From positions 1 through 17,420 of the forward strand of contig NWUY0300053750.1 of the NCBI GenBank assembly GCA_004151065.3: DNA of 17,420 nucleotides. The letters run 5' to 3'. The notes beneath the pieces were generated by a model, which saw nothing but the letters and a program-made list of their open reading frames with translations, was not told the DNA's origin and did not search any database. Source of the DNA: Larix sibirica. Lineage: Eukaryota; Streptophyta; Pinopsida; Pinales; Pinaceae. The translations under genes were made by a program, and so were the position numbers. This document shows positions 8,749-17,420 of this stretch, piece by piece (position 1 is the first letter of the stretch; each line of letters starts with the position of its first letter).

Positions 8749-10633
8749 ATCTACTTAGGGTTCGTCTTGAAGCTAAATGATTATCTGAGAAGAGACTGGG
8801 CATGGGTGGTTGGTAAATTTGAGAGAAGACTTCACTTATGGTGCAACAAGTGGCTAACCAGAGGCGAAAGATTGATTCTTTTGAAATCTATCCTTGAAGG
8901 CCTTCCTGTTTATTGGACCTCTCTAGCTTATATTCCAATCGACACCCTGGAACAGATTCAAAAATTGTCCTATCAGTTCCTTTGGAAAGGGTTTACGGAG
9001 GACAAGTCATGTGCTTGAGTGTCATGGGACAAGATTGCTTTTCCCAAGGAACTCGTAGGGTGGGGACTGAAACATTCTCGGTGTTTTTCCAATGCAAATG
9101 ATGCCAAAGGCATCTAGAGAATTATTAGAGGGGAGGACCTGTGGGCCAAAGTGGTTACCAAGAAATACGTTTCTCCTTTAACAATTGAAGAATGGATCAG
9201 GTGCCTAGTTAAACTGACAAGATATGCCTCTTCTATGTGGAAGGCTCTTATTAATGTTTTTGAAGTGATCAGTTCAGGGCTTGAATGGAAGGTGGGAAAC
9301 GGTCAAAAAGTTCATCTCAGACAAGATCCATGGATTGGTTGTTCTACGGCACATAAGCTTCCATACCACTTGATAAATTTTCTCCGCGGCCATGATCTTA
9401 GATTTTTATGTCAAGATGGTGCAGGAATAAACCACAACTTATCTAATCATATTTGGTTAAGGGCTGTGGATTTGAATCTGGTTATGAGGGATAGACAAAT
9501 CTGGGACCATTTCATAAAAGATATACAGGATTCACATATCTATCTATTGGATAAAGAAGATGAATTGGTTTGGTCTAAAAATGACCGTGGAGGTTTTTAT
9601 ACTCCTTGAATGGGATATAGAGCCATCAAAGATGAAGAAGACCATCCACCTCCTTTGTGGTGGAATTTTGTGATATGGAGCATTAAGTATCCTTTGAAAA
9701 TGAAGTTGTTTGTATGGTTGGTTTTACACAAATCCGTGCATGTTTGGGATATTATGATTAAGCGGTTTTGGATTGGACCTAGCAATTGTCCTCTTTGTTT
9801 GAACAACAATGAATCGTTAGAGAACTTGTTCATCCACTGCCCTTATATTATCAATATCTATGATCATGTTTCAAAGGTTAAAGGGATCAACTTCATTTGC
9901 AAGGATCTGTACATTCCGAATGCTTTGCAGTACTAGACCAATAGTAAGGACTATTCATATTTTCTAGCTCTTCCAACTATCAACATCTAGTTCGTGTGGA
10001 TTGCCAGGAATGGGGCAATATTTGATGATTTATATACAACTCCGGAAATATATGGTATCAAAATCTTAACTAGTCTCAGTCTCTTCCCTCGGTTTAAAGC
10101 CCCCACTAGCAGCAGAATTGTGAAGGAAGAAGTCATTGATAGAACTAGATGTTGGGCCTACTTTGACAGAGCTTCTCAGGGGAATCCAAATAAAGGGAAT
10201 CCAAATAAAGGGGGGGTTGGAGGAGTTGTTCACACCTCTGATTTCCACTACTATAAATTTGCAGTTGGTTTGGGATCATGTTCAAACAACATTGTTGAAA
10301 TGGTGGCTTTGAAGCTGACATTATTAACTGCTCTTAATCGTGGCATCCTGAACTTACAAGTGTTTGGAGACTCGCATTTAGTTGAGGAATGGATGAGAAA
10401 GAGAAAACCTCCAAAAAGCTTACATCTCGATTCTCCTTTTTATTTATTATGAGTTGATCAGACTTGTTGACATGTTTTGGAATATTAGCTTCCAACACAT
10501 ATCCAGAGAAAGAAATGCATTAGCCGACCATCTCTCAAAACTAGGCCTTCGGGAACTTGAAGGTATGTGGCATCAATGGGAGCAGGATAATGATAACTTG
10601 ATGGAGCATGACCCTGGCCCTTATTCGGGTTAA
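8749..10633 (+). pseudogene. LINE-B ORF2 C-terminal part: zinc-binding region and RNase H, broken
   Basis: One reading frame runs from 8749 to about 10440. Recognisable pieces are YLG followed by KLNDYLRRDWAW, LTRGERLILLKSILEGLP, WKVGNGQKVHLRQDPWIG, the zinc-binding pair CPLC and NLFIHC (about 9784-9840), FVWIARNGAIF, and RNase H. RNase H shows YFDRASQGNP (Asp 10165; the usual FDGA Gly is Arg), NNIVEMVALK and FGDSHL. After a +1 shift in the T-rich stretch near 10436-10446 it continues with HISRERNALADHLSKLGL and ends at TAA 10631-10633. The four RNase H acids are all present. In-frame stops lie at 9016, 9115, 9607, 9934 and 9988. Endonuclease and RT core are absent. There are fewer frameshifts than in LINE-A, so the copy may be younger or simply shorter. 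Confidence 0.9.
10180..10209 (+). repeat. 15-bp tandem duplication in the LINE-B RNase H
   Basis: GGGAATCCAAATAAA occurs twice in a row (10180-10194, 10195-10209), giving GNPNKGNPNKGG. It keeps the reading frame and lengthens by five residues the Gly-rich loop after the first catalytic Asp. Confidence 0.92.
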
Positions 10634-10993
10634 TGTTGGTTAAACTCCAATGTCTTGAAGTTTCTAAAGAGAGCTTTTTTATGACATGATGCTTATATCA
10701 GTTTTTTTAGAACATTTTGGTTTGGATCTCTTTATAGTTAATCTATGGATGACTGTAATTTCCCTTTTAGAGCTAGTATTTTTACTACTCCTGATGTTTG
10801 GTTGTGTATACTTCTTCATTCTGCCATCTTTTTGTTGCTCATATAGTAGGCTTACATATGTTGTTAGTTTGCAATTTACTGTAGCTTTTTATATTCCTTG
10901 TTGAGGAATATAAGGGAAGATGTGACTATTTAGTCTTCATACAAGGTGTTTTATTTCAATTAATAAATGCAAGTTTTTTCTAAGGAAAAAAAA
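10634..10993 (+). other. LINE-B 3' UTR with polyadenylation signal and A-tail
   Basis: T-rich, non-coding. AATAAA at 10962-10967 lies about 17-20 bases before the A-rich end (GGAAAAAAAAG, about 10984-10994), a normal signal spacing. A 72-codon hydrophobic frame at 10686-10904 is explained by the T-rich bases. Confidence 0.72.
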
Positions 10994-10998
10994 GTTTG

Positions 10999-11009
10999 CA
11001 AGGTAACGT
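10999..11009. repeat. Target-site duplication of LINE-B, right copy
   Basis: CAAGGTAACGT, partner of 8738-8748 with one C/T difference. It follows the A-tail after four bases (TTTG). Confidence 0.75.
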
Positions 11010-11600
11010 TGCTTCAAACACTTTGGGCACGCATATTTTATACTTATTATAGTTTAATAACAGAAGTATTATCTAAATTTGCATAACAAAGGAGGAAAAA
11101 GATGACATTATGGAAGCAACATCATCAATTCTCATGTTGTTAATTTGTTACTAAGTCTAATTTTCCAAATACTATGAAGAATGAGAGTGTGTTGAAAGTC
11201 TATAACTCTATATATTTGGGAAATGTATAGACTCCCATATCAAAGTTGTACAAATATGAGGTTATATAAAAACTTACAATTAGACTCCAAATAACTTAAC
11301 ATACAAGCATGTCCAAAATAGATGGAGGGTGGAGTATTCAACTATATGCAAGGCACAAGCACAACAAATGTTAAACTTGGGCAAACTATTTGACTACAAA
11401 CAATGCATGATTACAAAAATGATAAATTTGGCTACTAAAATATAACTAAGAAGTTAACAATAATTGAATTAATTTGTGGACAAAGTAATGAACAAGAAGG
11501 GATGACTCTGGCTAGGGTGTTTTTTCAGGGCACTTTAATCTTATTTTCTCCTTGTTGATCAATGGAGGGAGTATTGGCTCTCCTTTCTCACGTCCTTTTT
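11010..11600. other. AT-rich spacer with an LTR-like start near 11190
   Basis: No coding sequence is seen. TGTTGAAAGTC at 11190-11200, then ATAGACTCCCATATCAAAG (about 11227-11245) and TTATATAAA (11262-11270), resemble the start and TATA region of a common plant LTR type (Copia or small TRIM elements beginning TGTTGGAAGTCCCACAT). If so it is a decayed solo or partial LTR. I cannot find its end or a duplicated target site. Confidence 0.35.
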
Positions 11601-11718
11601 TGCGAGTCGATTTAGTTTTCAATTGTTGCTAGATTGTGCAACAAATAAAGTAAGGGAGCATGACCATGGAGATTGGCATTAATTAATGAAATGTTAGAAT
11701 GGAGTCCCAAAGTTACTA

Positions 11719-12953
11719 ATGAAATTGGTGTTCGACTTAGCATAACCTTTATATATACCCATGATGCTCTAATTAAAAGGTTTAATGGATCGTGGCCATG
11801 AGCTAAGACATTGGAAGGATGCATATTGAATAAACATTGGATCCCATTTCTGAAAGGGTGATTAAATTTTTATTACTATTTAATGGGATTAAAGTCTTTC
11901 ATGTTTTAGTTAATAGAGGACAAAGTTAAAATATTATAAGAGAGCCCTTGGTCCTAAAAATTAATTCCCTATATCTAAATCAATGGTCATTGAAATTTGA
12001 TTTAAATGAAGAAATTTCTACAATCATTCAAGTATGGGTCAATATTTCGTTCATTCCACTAATCTTTAAGGATGAACAAATGATTAAGGAGATTGGAAAC
12101 TTGCTTCAAATCTTATAGACATAATGGATTAAAAAATGAGGAATACATAGACATGGTAGGATTTGTGTGGAAGTTGAACTTGGAAAAGGACTTCCACAAG
12201 CCAATGAACTACATGTGGGGGATTGGATACATCCTCATAAGCTTGACTATGAACAAATTTCCTTAATATACAATTAGTGCCATGAGTATAAGAAGCTTGC
12301 AAAGGACTATCTAAAGAAAACTCCATGGCCCAAAAAAAATTCAACAAAGATAATGAGATTAAAAAAACACCAAACCATAATACCAAAAAAGGAAGCAACT
12401 CAAATCAATTTAGCATATTATGAAAAAGGGGTTCAAGCTTAAGAAAGTGGGGGAAAGGTGGAAACCCATAGGAAAAAATAAAGTCAAGAAGATAAAGTTA
12501 GATATTAACAGGAGGAAGAAATTATTGATTATGAAGGAGACAAGTAAATATGTCTTGCACTTGGAAACGTGAATGAAGAAAAAGACAAGCAAGCCCAATT
12601 CAAATAGTCTCATCTCCTTGAATTCACATGGAACTATACATTCCTTGGGTAAAATGTCATTATTCTCTCCCTAAAAGAGCAACTCTACAAGTTACTGAAA
12701 AGAGATAGATTTGTGGTTAATATTGATTGAGACCATAATTTGTTAGTTATTGCGATGGCATCACCTCTCTACTTGGACCATGGAAGGTTGACCCCTCCTA
12801 TCTCATAAGGAGGAGGTAAAGGTGTTGAGAAATTATGGGTGTACGGTGTAGAAGGAAGTGTGATAAGTTGAAGTGATGAGAAACAACACTTTGCGACATT
12901 GTCGAACCCCCCCAAGCCTTTGTATTTTGTACAAAATCAAAATCAAATAAATC
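11719..12953 (+). pseudogene. LINE-C ORF1, DUF4283-type, heavily decayed
   Basis: Fragments align in order with LINE-A ORF1. They are MKLVFDLA (11719), ALIKRFNGSWP (about 11765), NKHWIPFLKG (about 11832), SLYLNQWSLKFDLNEEIST (about 11970-12030), VWVNISFIPLIFKDEQ (about 12035), RICVEVELGKGLPQA (12158) and HKLDYEQIS (about 12237), then CHEYKKLAKDY where the zinc knuckle should be. The knuckle keeps one Cys-His remnant. A basic tail with GERWKPIGKNKVKKIKL follows near 12450. Many stops and frame changes occur. The true N-terminus is not clear; ATG at 11563 (MEGV or MEGS depending on frame) is a possibility only. Confidence 0.75.
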
Positions 12954-14545
12954 ATGGAACTTATTTCATGGAATCGTAGAGGATTAAGTGGTGTAAATAA
13001 GGAGAATGGCTTAAAGCATTTAACATTAGGACGGTCGATATCATTGGTACAAGAAAGAAAGCTCAATATGGAATCATGTAATATTTGAATAAAATCATCT
13101 AGATGGACAACTAAGGGGTGGTTAAATTTTCTAGGCGTTTTGAGGAGGATTATTAGAATATATTTTATGTCCTCCTTGTAATATATATTGATCATGAGCT
13201 AGTAATCAATCATTGGATGAATCTTTCCTTTACTATACTTCATAAGGGAAAAATTTATAAATTACTAATGTTTGCACCCACATAACTAGATTGGAAAGAG
13301 AAAATGTTGCGACTCCATTGTGGAATCATCATTAGTTATTCATTTAAAAATTGAATATCCGAGAAAGAGAAAAGAAGGCTAGCATATGATCCTAAAAAAA
13401 ATAAAAATTGTCAAAGATACGTCTGATTGAAATATCACTAACTTAGAACCTAGAAAACTAGGTATACTTTTACCAATACAAGGGCTAGACCTAGTTTTAT
13501 GTGAAGAGGCTTGACAAATTTAAATCTATAATTAATTTATCAAATATGGGTTTGTTTCTATCTTTGGTCATCCTCCCCAACTCATCAAATCTTAGCTCAA
13601 TGGTTCTTAAAGTGACATGTTAAAGATTTCACTTTAATTTCATTATAACCTCAATCCTAGTTGATTAAAACATGACGAATATAACAACCCAATTGTCTCA
13701 ATTTGATCTATGCCTCCATTTATATATGTGATGATCTATTGCCTTCAAAAACATAAAATTAAAAGACTAAAGGTCGATATCAAAGCTTTAGTAAGATTTA
13801 ACATTTTCAATTCAACAAATAATAGAAAGTACTACGAAAGTTGTCTAAACAAATTTAGATAAAAATAAAAGATAAAAACCACTAAAGACCTCTTAAAAGA
13901 AGAAATGAGAACTTGCTAACAACCAAGCAAAGCTTGACTAGATAAAGAATCATATTACAGATTAAAATTAAAAAGTCCTTCATTCAAATGAATAAACAGA
14001 AATACAAAACACTTCCACAAAGAAGCCAAGCCAATGTCTTAACAATGTATAGAAAGAGAAACAAACCCCACAAAATTGAAAATAAAAATTAATATATAAA
14101 CATTTTAGAAAGTTACTTTCTGAATTTTAAATAGGCATGCATGGTATTGGAGAAGAACTTAGATCCGTTACTTTTCCATAAATTTTGATAAAACACCAAA
14201 TTTCCAAAAGCATGTAACATTTTACAAGATATCATGGAACATTATCAAACAAATCATTTGAACTACTTGTGAGAAAACCATAATTACAAATAAAATTAGT
14301 AGAAGAATTAAGTCCACGTTTCTCTCCCACTTACCAAGAGATAGAAATGTATAAAATATTACAAGATTCGGGTAAATTTCTCAATGGAATATATCTCGTG
14401 CAATATGTTCTTAAATTGATCGTGGCATGAGATTAAAGGCAATTATCAATAAATAAGTATAAGAAGACTAAGGTAGCTTCATGTCTAGCATATCAATTGT
14501 TTAGAATATAATTATGATCTAGGAAGTAATGCACAAAGGGTATAT
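12954..14545 (+). pseudogene. LINE-C ORF2: endonuclease and RT N-terminal part, heavily decayed
   Basis: The start MELISWNRRGLSGVNKENG is a standard APE-endonuclease opening, with the usual Cys of NCRG changed to Arg; SLVQERKLNMESC follows (usual QETK). Later pieces are KIYKLLMFAPT (about 13250), LGYTFTNTRARPSFM (about 13463), ESYYRLKLKSPSFK (about 13948) and RNTKHFHKEAKP (13998). RT pieces are DKTPNFQKHVTFYKISWN (14187), STFLSHLPRDRNV (14313), ISQWNISRAICS (about 14370) and GSFMSSISIV with NIIMI and EVMHKG (14472-14540). These correspond to LINE-A DKTPGPDGF, STFLALIPKEKG, ISLCNIGYKL and GGFVKGRQIIDNV. The catalytic RT blocks and RNase H are absent. They may lie beyond the gypsy insertion, outside the window. 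Confidence 0.75.
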
Positions 14546-14549
14546 AAGT

Positions 14550-14828
14550 AATCTATGGTGGTTTCCTTACTCAGTGGTTAGTTGACAATATTATTCATAG
14601 CTTCAAGAGGTATTATGCCTGAATATTCATCACAACATCATGGTTGAAGTTTTACGTAGAGGCTTATAAACTAAAAGATCTAAGAGTTATTAATAAAAAA
14701 TATCATTTTCCACTGAGTAACTATCAATTAACTATCCAATAAGTCTTATTCAAAGAAGATGACCTTATATATCAACAAAGAGCTCCTAAGTATCTTCCAA
14801 GCAGGGGGGTCAGGGTAGGACCCTAACA
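14550..14828 (-). repeat. Probable 3' LTR of the gypsy element, end not defined
   Basis: On the minus strand the sequence turns from the purine tract into TGTTAGGGTCC at 14828, a typical LTR start. Downstream are GATATATAAGG (14764-14774), a possible TATA box, and a pair of 11-base inverted copies (TTACTCAGTGG at 14567-14577, CCACTGAGTAA at 14710-14720). No matching terminal CA with a TIR, and no second LTR, can be seen in the window, so the left border is a guess based on where LINE-C homology ends. Confidence 0.45.
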
Positions 14829-17335
14829 TGCCCTCCTCCTTCGAAAGCAACTTTGTCCTCTAGGCTGGATATGAGGAAACTATTTTAAAATGGTTGATGG
14901 TTCTCAAGTATAATCTTTTGTCTACATATCCTTCCAATGGATTAAAACTTCTTGGATAGTGCACTGGCATAGGCAACGTTCTCAGGTGGCTAAAACTGCT
15001 TCGAGCTGGAGCCAAATGGAGCTTTCTTCTTTGAGTTCGGGTAATGTAGTCTGAACTCAACAATTATGACATAATATTCTTTGAACAAGAAACATGAAAC
15101 ACTGGGTGGAGCTTGGAGTGTATTGGAAGGGCTAAGTTGTAAGCAACCTATCCAATGTGTTGTATAAGTTGATATGGGCCATAAAATTCGATGCCAACTT
15201 TTGATCACATTTAGCTTTGACAGATGTTTTGACAGATGTATGGTCATAAGGTTGGAGATGAAGGAACACTTGATCCCCTACTTTTATGTTATGAGTGATG
15301 TCGGTATACTTGTTGTTCCATGCAATTTTGAGCCATAGCCAAATTTTCCGAGAATGACTTTTCAATTATGAAGCATACTATCCACTAAATGCACTAGTGA
15401 GGTCCCTGGTATATATGACACTAAAAAAGGTGGTTGTTGGCCATTTACTGCTTTGCATGGGGTCATTTGTTTACCATCATGATAAGTGATATTATACCAC
15501 CATTCAACTATAGGTAACCGCTGCACCCACTGGTGCTGCTTTTCAAAGACAAAACATCTCAAATGGGTTTTTAGACACTTGTTGATTGCTTTTGTCTAAT
15601 GATCTATTTAGGGATGATAAGTTGTGCTCATTTGTAGTTGGATGCCCTCACAACTCTTGCCAAAATTTGTTGGCAACTATGGGATCCCAATCAGACACCA
15701 TTCAAGTTAAAATTTTGATCCAAACAAACTTGGGCAATAGTTGTTGGTGTAAAGAAGTATTGTAGGGAACAAAAGTAAGCATAATTAATATGGATATCCT
15801 TTTTCATTCCTTCCCAAAAGAACAATCACCTAGTATGATCATAGGTTTTTTTGAAGACTAAATGACCTGCTAGAGGAGATGAATGCAACTCTTCTAGTAT
15901 CCTTTGTTTTAAAGTTAAATTGGGTGCCCAAAAAAGCGACCCTTGTACCAAAATGTTTCTTTTTGCTAGGCGAGGCCTTGGGAAGCTAGGGGTCCTCTTG
16001 AAGTCATTTAATGAGATGAGATGCAACATCATTGGTCAACCACTCATGTTGTACTTCTACTAACCCTTATCGTACTAGTAAGGATAAAGCAAATATATAT
16101 TTGTCTTCCTCACATTTCACAAACAATGCATTTGCCAACATTGTCTTTGACCTTTTTATAAGGAATCCCATAACCATATCCCAACATCTTAGTGACTCAC
16201 TTATGTTGCTTGGAGGATGACAACCTTTGTTCCAAAAAATACTTCAAACTGTGATGATCGTTTTGATCTGAAAGTGTCTTCCAAGGAGAGACAGGAACCA
16301 AGCTTCGACTACATGAAGGATGGCCATCATCTCTTTCTCATAAGTAGATTTACCATAATTTCAGTTGCATAATTGTTTATCAATGAAGGCCAAGGGGTGC
16401 CCTTCTTGCATGAGTATTGCTTCCTAACCATGGTTCAATGCATCACATTCCAATACAAAAGAATTTGTGAAATCAAGTAATGTGAAGACCAACATGGCAC
16501 ACATCACTCCTTTTAAAGCTAAAAAGGTCTACTTTGCAGCCTTAGTCCAAACAAAGTCATTTTTTTAATGGGGTTGTTAATGGGGCAAAAATCTTCCAAC
16601 ATTTCTACACAAAGTTTTTGTAGTAACCTGTCAGCCCTAGGAAGCCACGTAATATTTTCTATGTTTTGGCTTATGGAAAATCCTATATAGCCTCAATCTT
16701 CTTGGAATCCACTTGCACTCAATGTTAATTAACAATGTGAACTGAGTATTCGACCTTGGAAGCACCAAAAGTGCATTTGGACCATTGGAGAGATAACTTG
16801 TTATCCCTCTGTAGTTGTAGTAGGTTATCAACATGTTCCACATGTGCCTACCAATTTTCACTATCAATCAAAATATCATCAACGAATACTAGCTGCCAAA
16901 GTAGGGTAAGAAAGATCTAAATATATTATTCACGAGGCTCTAGAAGGTGTATGAAGCATTGCAAAGTCCAAAAGGCATCACCAAAAAATCATAATGGGCT
17001 TCATGCGTGGGAAAGTAGTCTTGGGGATGTCAACTTCCTTCATTTTGATTTGGTTGTATTTGCAATGAACCTCAAGCTTGGTGAATAAATTGGCTCCACG
17101 AAGCTCATCTAGGAATTCATTAATCACTGGAATTGAAATTTGTCCTTCGTTGCTAGCTTATTGAGAACACAGAAGTTTGGGCACATGCACTACATGCTTT
17201 CATTTTTTAGGACCACGACCATTGGTGATGAACCAGGACTAGTATAGGGGCATATGGAACATGCCTCCAATAGTTCATGAATGACATTTTCAATTCCATT
17301 CCTTTGTGCAAAAGGATGACTACAAGGATGCACAT
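14810..17335 (-). pseudogene. Ty3/gypsy pol (RT, RNase H, integrase), broken
   Basis: Minus-strand landmarks from the N-terminal side: SPMVVVLKN and INEFLDELRGANLFTKLEV (17150-17070; first RT Asp changed to Glu at 17071-17073), VDIPKTTF, LVMPFGLCNA, VFVDDILI (about 16889-16869, RT core intact), then KILRGFLGLTGYYKNFV (about 16640). RNase H shows FVLECDA, STYEKEMMAILHVVEAW and LLGRHFQIKT (about 16470-16255). The integrase zinc region shows EELHSSPLAGH (about 15880). Next come SDWDP (about 15690), KCLKTH with the catalytic Glu changed to Lys (15590-15592), FEKQHQWVQRLPIVEWWYN (about 15545-15490), GDQVFLHLQPY, the YGPYQLIQ module (about 15175), and SLEDKVAFEGGG before TGA 14812-14810. Roughly 65-75 integrase residues, including the CxxC pair and first Asp, are missing near 15770-15830. 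There are many stops and shifts. Confidence 0.87.
14831..14842 (-). other. Polypurine tract before the gypsy 3' LTR
   Basis: On the minus strand GAAGGAGGAGGG is followed by CA and then TGTTAGGG. Position and purine purity fit the plus-strand priming site of an LTR retrotransposon. The tract also codes for the EGGG of the pol tail. Confidence 0.7.
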
Positions 17336-17420
17336 TGTAACGTCCCTAAAAATAGTAAAATTAAAAAAAAATCTTCTACTTGCTAAATTGCCTAACATAG
17401 ACTATATATATTCGTAAATT
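17336..17420. other. Non-gypsy sequence, possible edge of another LTR element
   Basis: Gypsy RT homology (HPFAQRNGIENVIHELLE on the minus strand) stops at about 17335. The plus-strand sequence then begins TGTAACGTCCC and becomes AT-rich with an A run (17363-17371). Many plant LTRs begin TGTAACG, so a nested insertion is possible. With only 85 bases visible this stays tentative; a deletion junction is equally possible. Confidence 0.3.

Larger units (their letters stand above)
8749..10998 (+). mobile_element. LINE-B: 5'-truncated plant LINE
   Basis: About 2.25 kb flanked by an 11-bp duplication with one mismatch. It begins inside ORF2 at the YLG-type block just after the reverse transcriptase core, runs through the zinc-binding and RNase H regions, and ends with a 3' UTR holding AATAAA (10962-10967) and a short A-rich run (about 10984-10993). 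Five-prime truncation is the usual outcome of incomplete target-primed reverse transcription. Its protein differs clearly from LINE-A, so it is another family. Direction is the same as LINE-A and LINE-C. Confidence 0.88.
11600..14545 (+). mobile_element. LINE-C: heavily decayed L1-type element, cut at the RT start
   Basis: No long open frame exists, but short stretches in several frames follow LINE-A in the same order. ORF1 pieces span about 11719-12480. The ORF2 start is at 12954, endonuclease pieces lie to about 13520, the endonuclease-RT linker at about 13880-14010, and RT pieces at 14187, 14313 and 14472. Distances between ORF2 landmarks are close to those in LINE-A, with a net loss of about 120 bases. 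The left end is uncertain (between about 11480 and 11700). The right end fades where the minus-strand gypsy element begins. The decay makes it the oldest LINE in the window. Confidence 0.78.
14550..17335 (-). mobile_element. Ty3/gypsy retrotransposon fossil, 3' half
   Basis: Read on the minus strand, the order is reverse transcriptase, RNase H, integrase, C-terminal tail, polypurine tract and the start of the 3' LTR. The RT-RNaseH-integrase order defines Ty3/gypsy rather than Copia. The integrase has a GPY-type module and the tail resembles chromodomain-bearing plant elements (chromoviruses). Gag, protease and the RT N-terminus are absent: homology stops at 17335. The low-coordinate border is not defined; an LTR of roughly 280 bases would reach where LINE-C homology ends. 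Confidence 0.82.

Noticed and set aside
10686-10904. 72-codon hydrophobic frame that could look like a membrane protein
   Set aside because: Produced by T-rich LINE-B 3' UTR; Phe, Leu and Val codons are expected from the base composition.
12833-13195. 120-codon minus-strand frame
   Set aside because: Opposite the LINE-C ORF1/ORF2 junction, which has clear plus-strand matches.
16032-16220. 62-codon plus-strand frame
   Set aside because: Opposite the gypsy RNase H/integrase linker; antisense shadow.
1-17420. CRISPR array, tRNA, rRNA or bacterial operon
   Set aside because: No regularly spaced repeats, no tRNA-like arms noticed, no rRNA sequence; plant-type retroelements and a spliced gene point to a plant nucleus.

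Overview
The window looks like nuclear DNA of a seed plant, possibly a conifer. The DNA is AT-rich, a nuclear gene for a predicted chloroplast protein sits at the left, and the rest is layered, decayed retrotransposons of plant types: L1-like LINEs with a DUF4283 ORF1 and a C-terminal RNase H, and a Ty3/gypsy element. The conifer idea is inferred only from the amount and decay of the repeats. I see no bacterial gene, rRNA, tRNA or CRISPR array.

Layout. (1) 1-1076: AT-rich DNA with small repeats, either intron 2 of the neighbouring gene or flank. (2) 1077-1557, minus strand: the first two coding exons of a gene that reads like Y3IP1 (Ycf3-interacting protein 1, photosystem I assembly); its remaining exons are not in the window. 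(3) About 1924-8440, plus: LINE-A, about 6.5 kb and full length in layout (duplicated 5' UTR, ORF1, ORF2 with endonuclease, RT, zinc-binding region and RNase H, long 3' UTR, A-tail, possible target-site duplication), but broken by stops and frameshifts. (4) 8749-10998, plus: LINE-B, a different, 5'-truncated LINE keeping only the part of ORF2 after the RT plus the 3' UTR, with a polyadenylation signal, a short A-tail and a good 11-bp target-site duplication. (5) 11010-11600: spacer with an LTR-like start near 11190. (6) About 11600-14545, plus: LINE-C, a very old LINE with ORF1, endonuclease and the start of the RT, recognisable only by patching short stretches in several frames. (7) About 14550-17335, minus: a Ty3/gypsy fossil (RT, RNase H, integrase, start of the 3' LTR). 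(8) 17336-17420: possibly the edge of another LTR element starting TGTAACG.

No intact transposon protein is left, so all LINE and gypsy coding regions are called pseudogenes. The only probable functional gene is the Y3IP1-like one. LINE-A lies head-to-head with it, its 5' end about 370 bp upstream of the start codon. No clear new biological system is present. The most useful points are the LINE-A/Y3IP1 arrangement, the tandem 5' UTR units of LINE-A, the clean LINE-B insertion, the recovery of LINE-C from sequence without long ORFs, and the gypsy element that seems to interrupt LINE-C.
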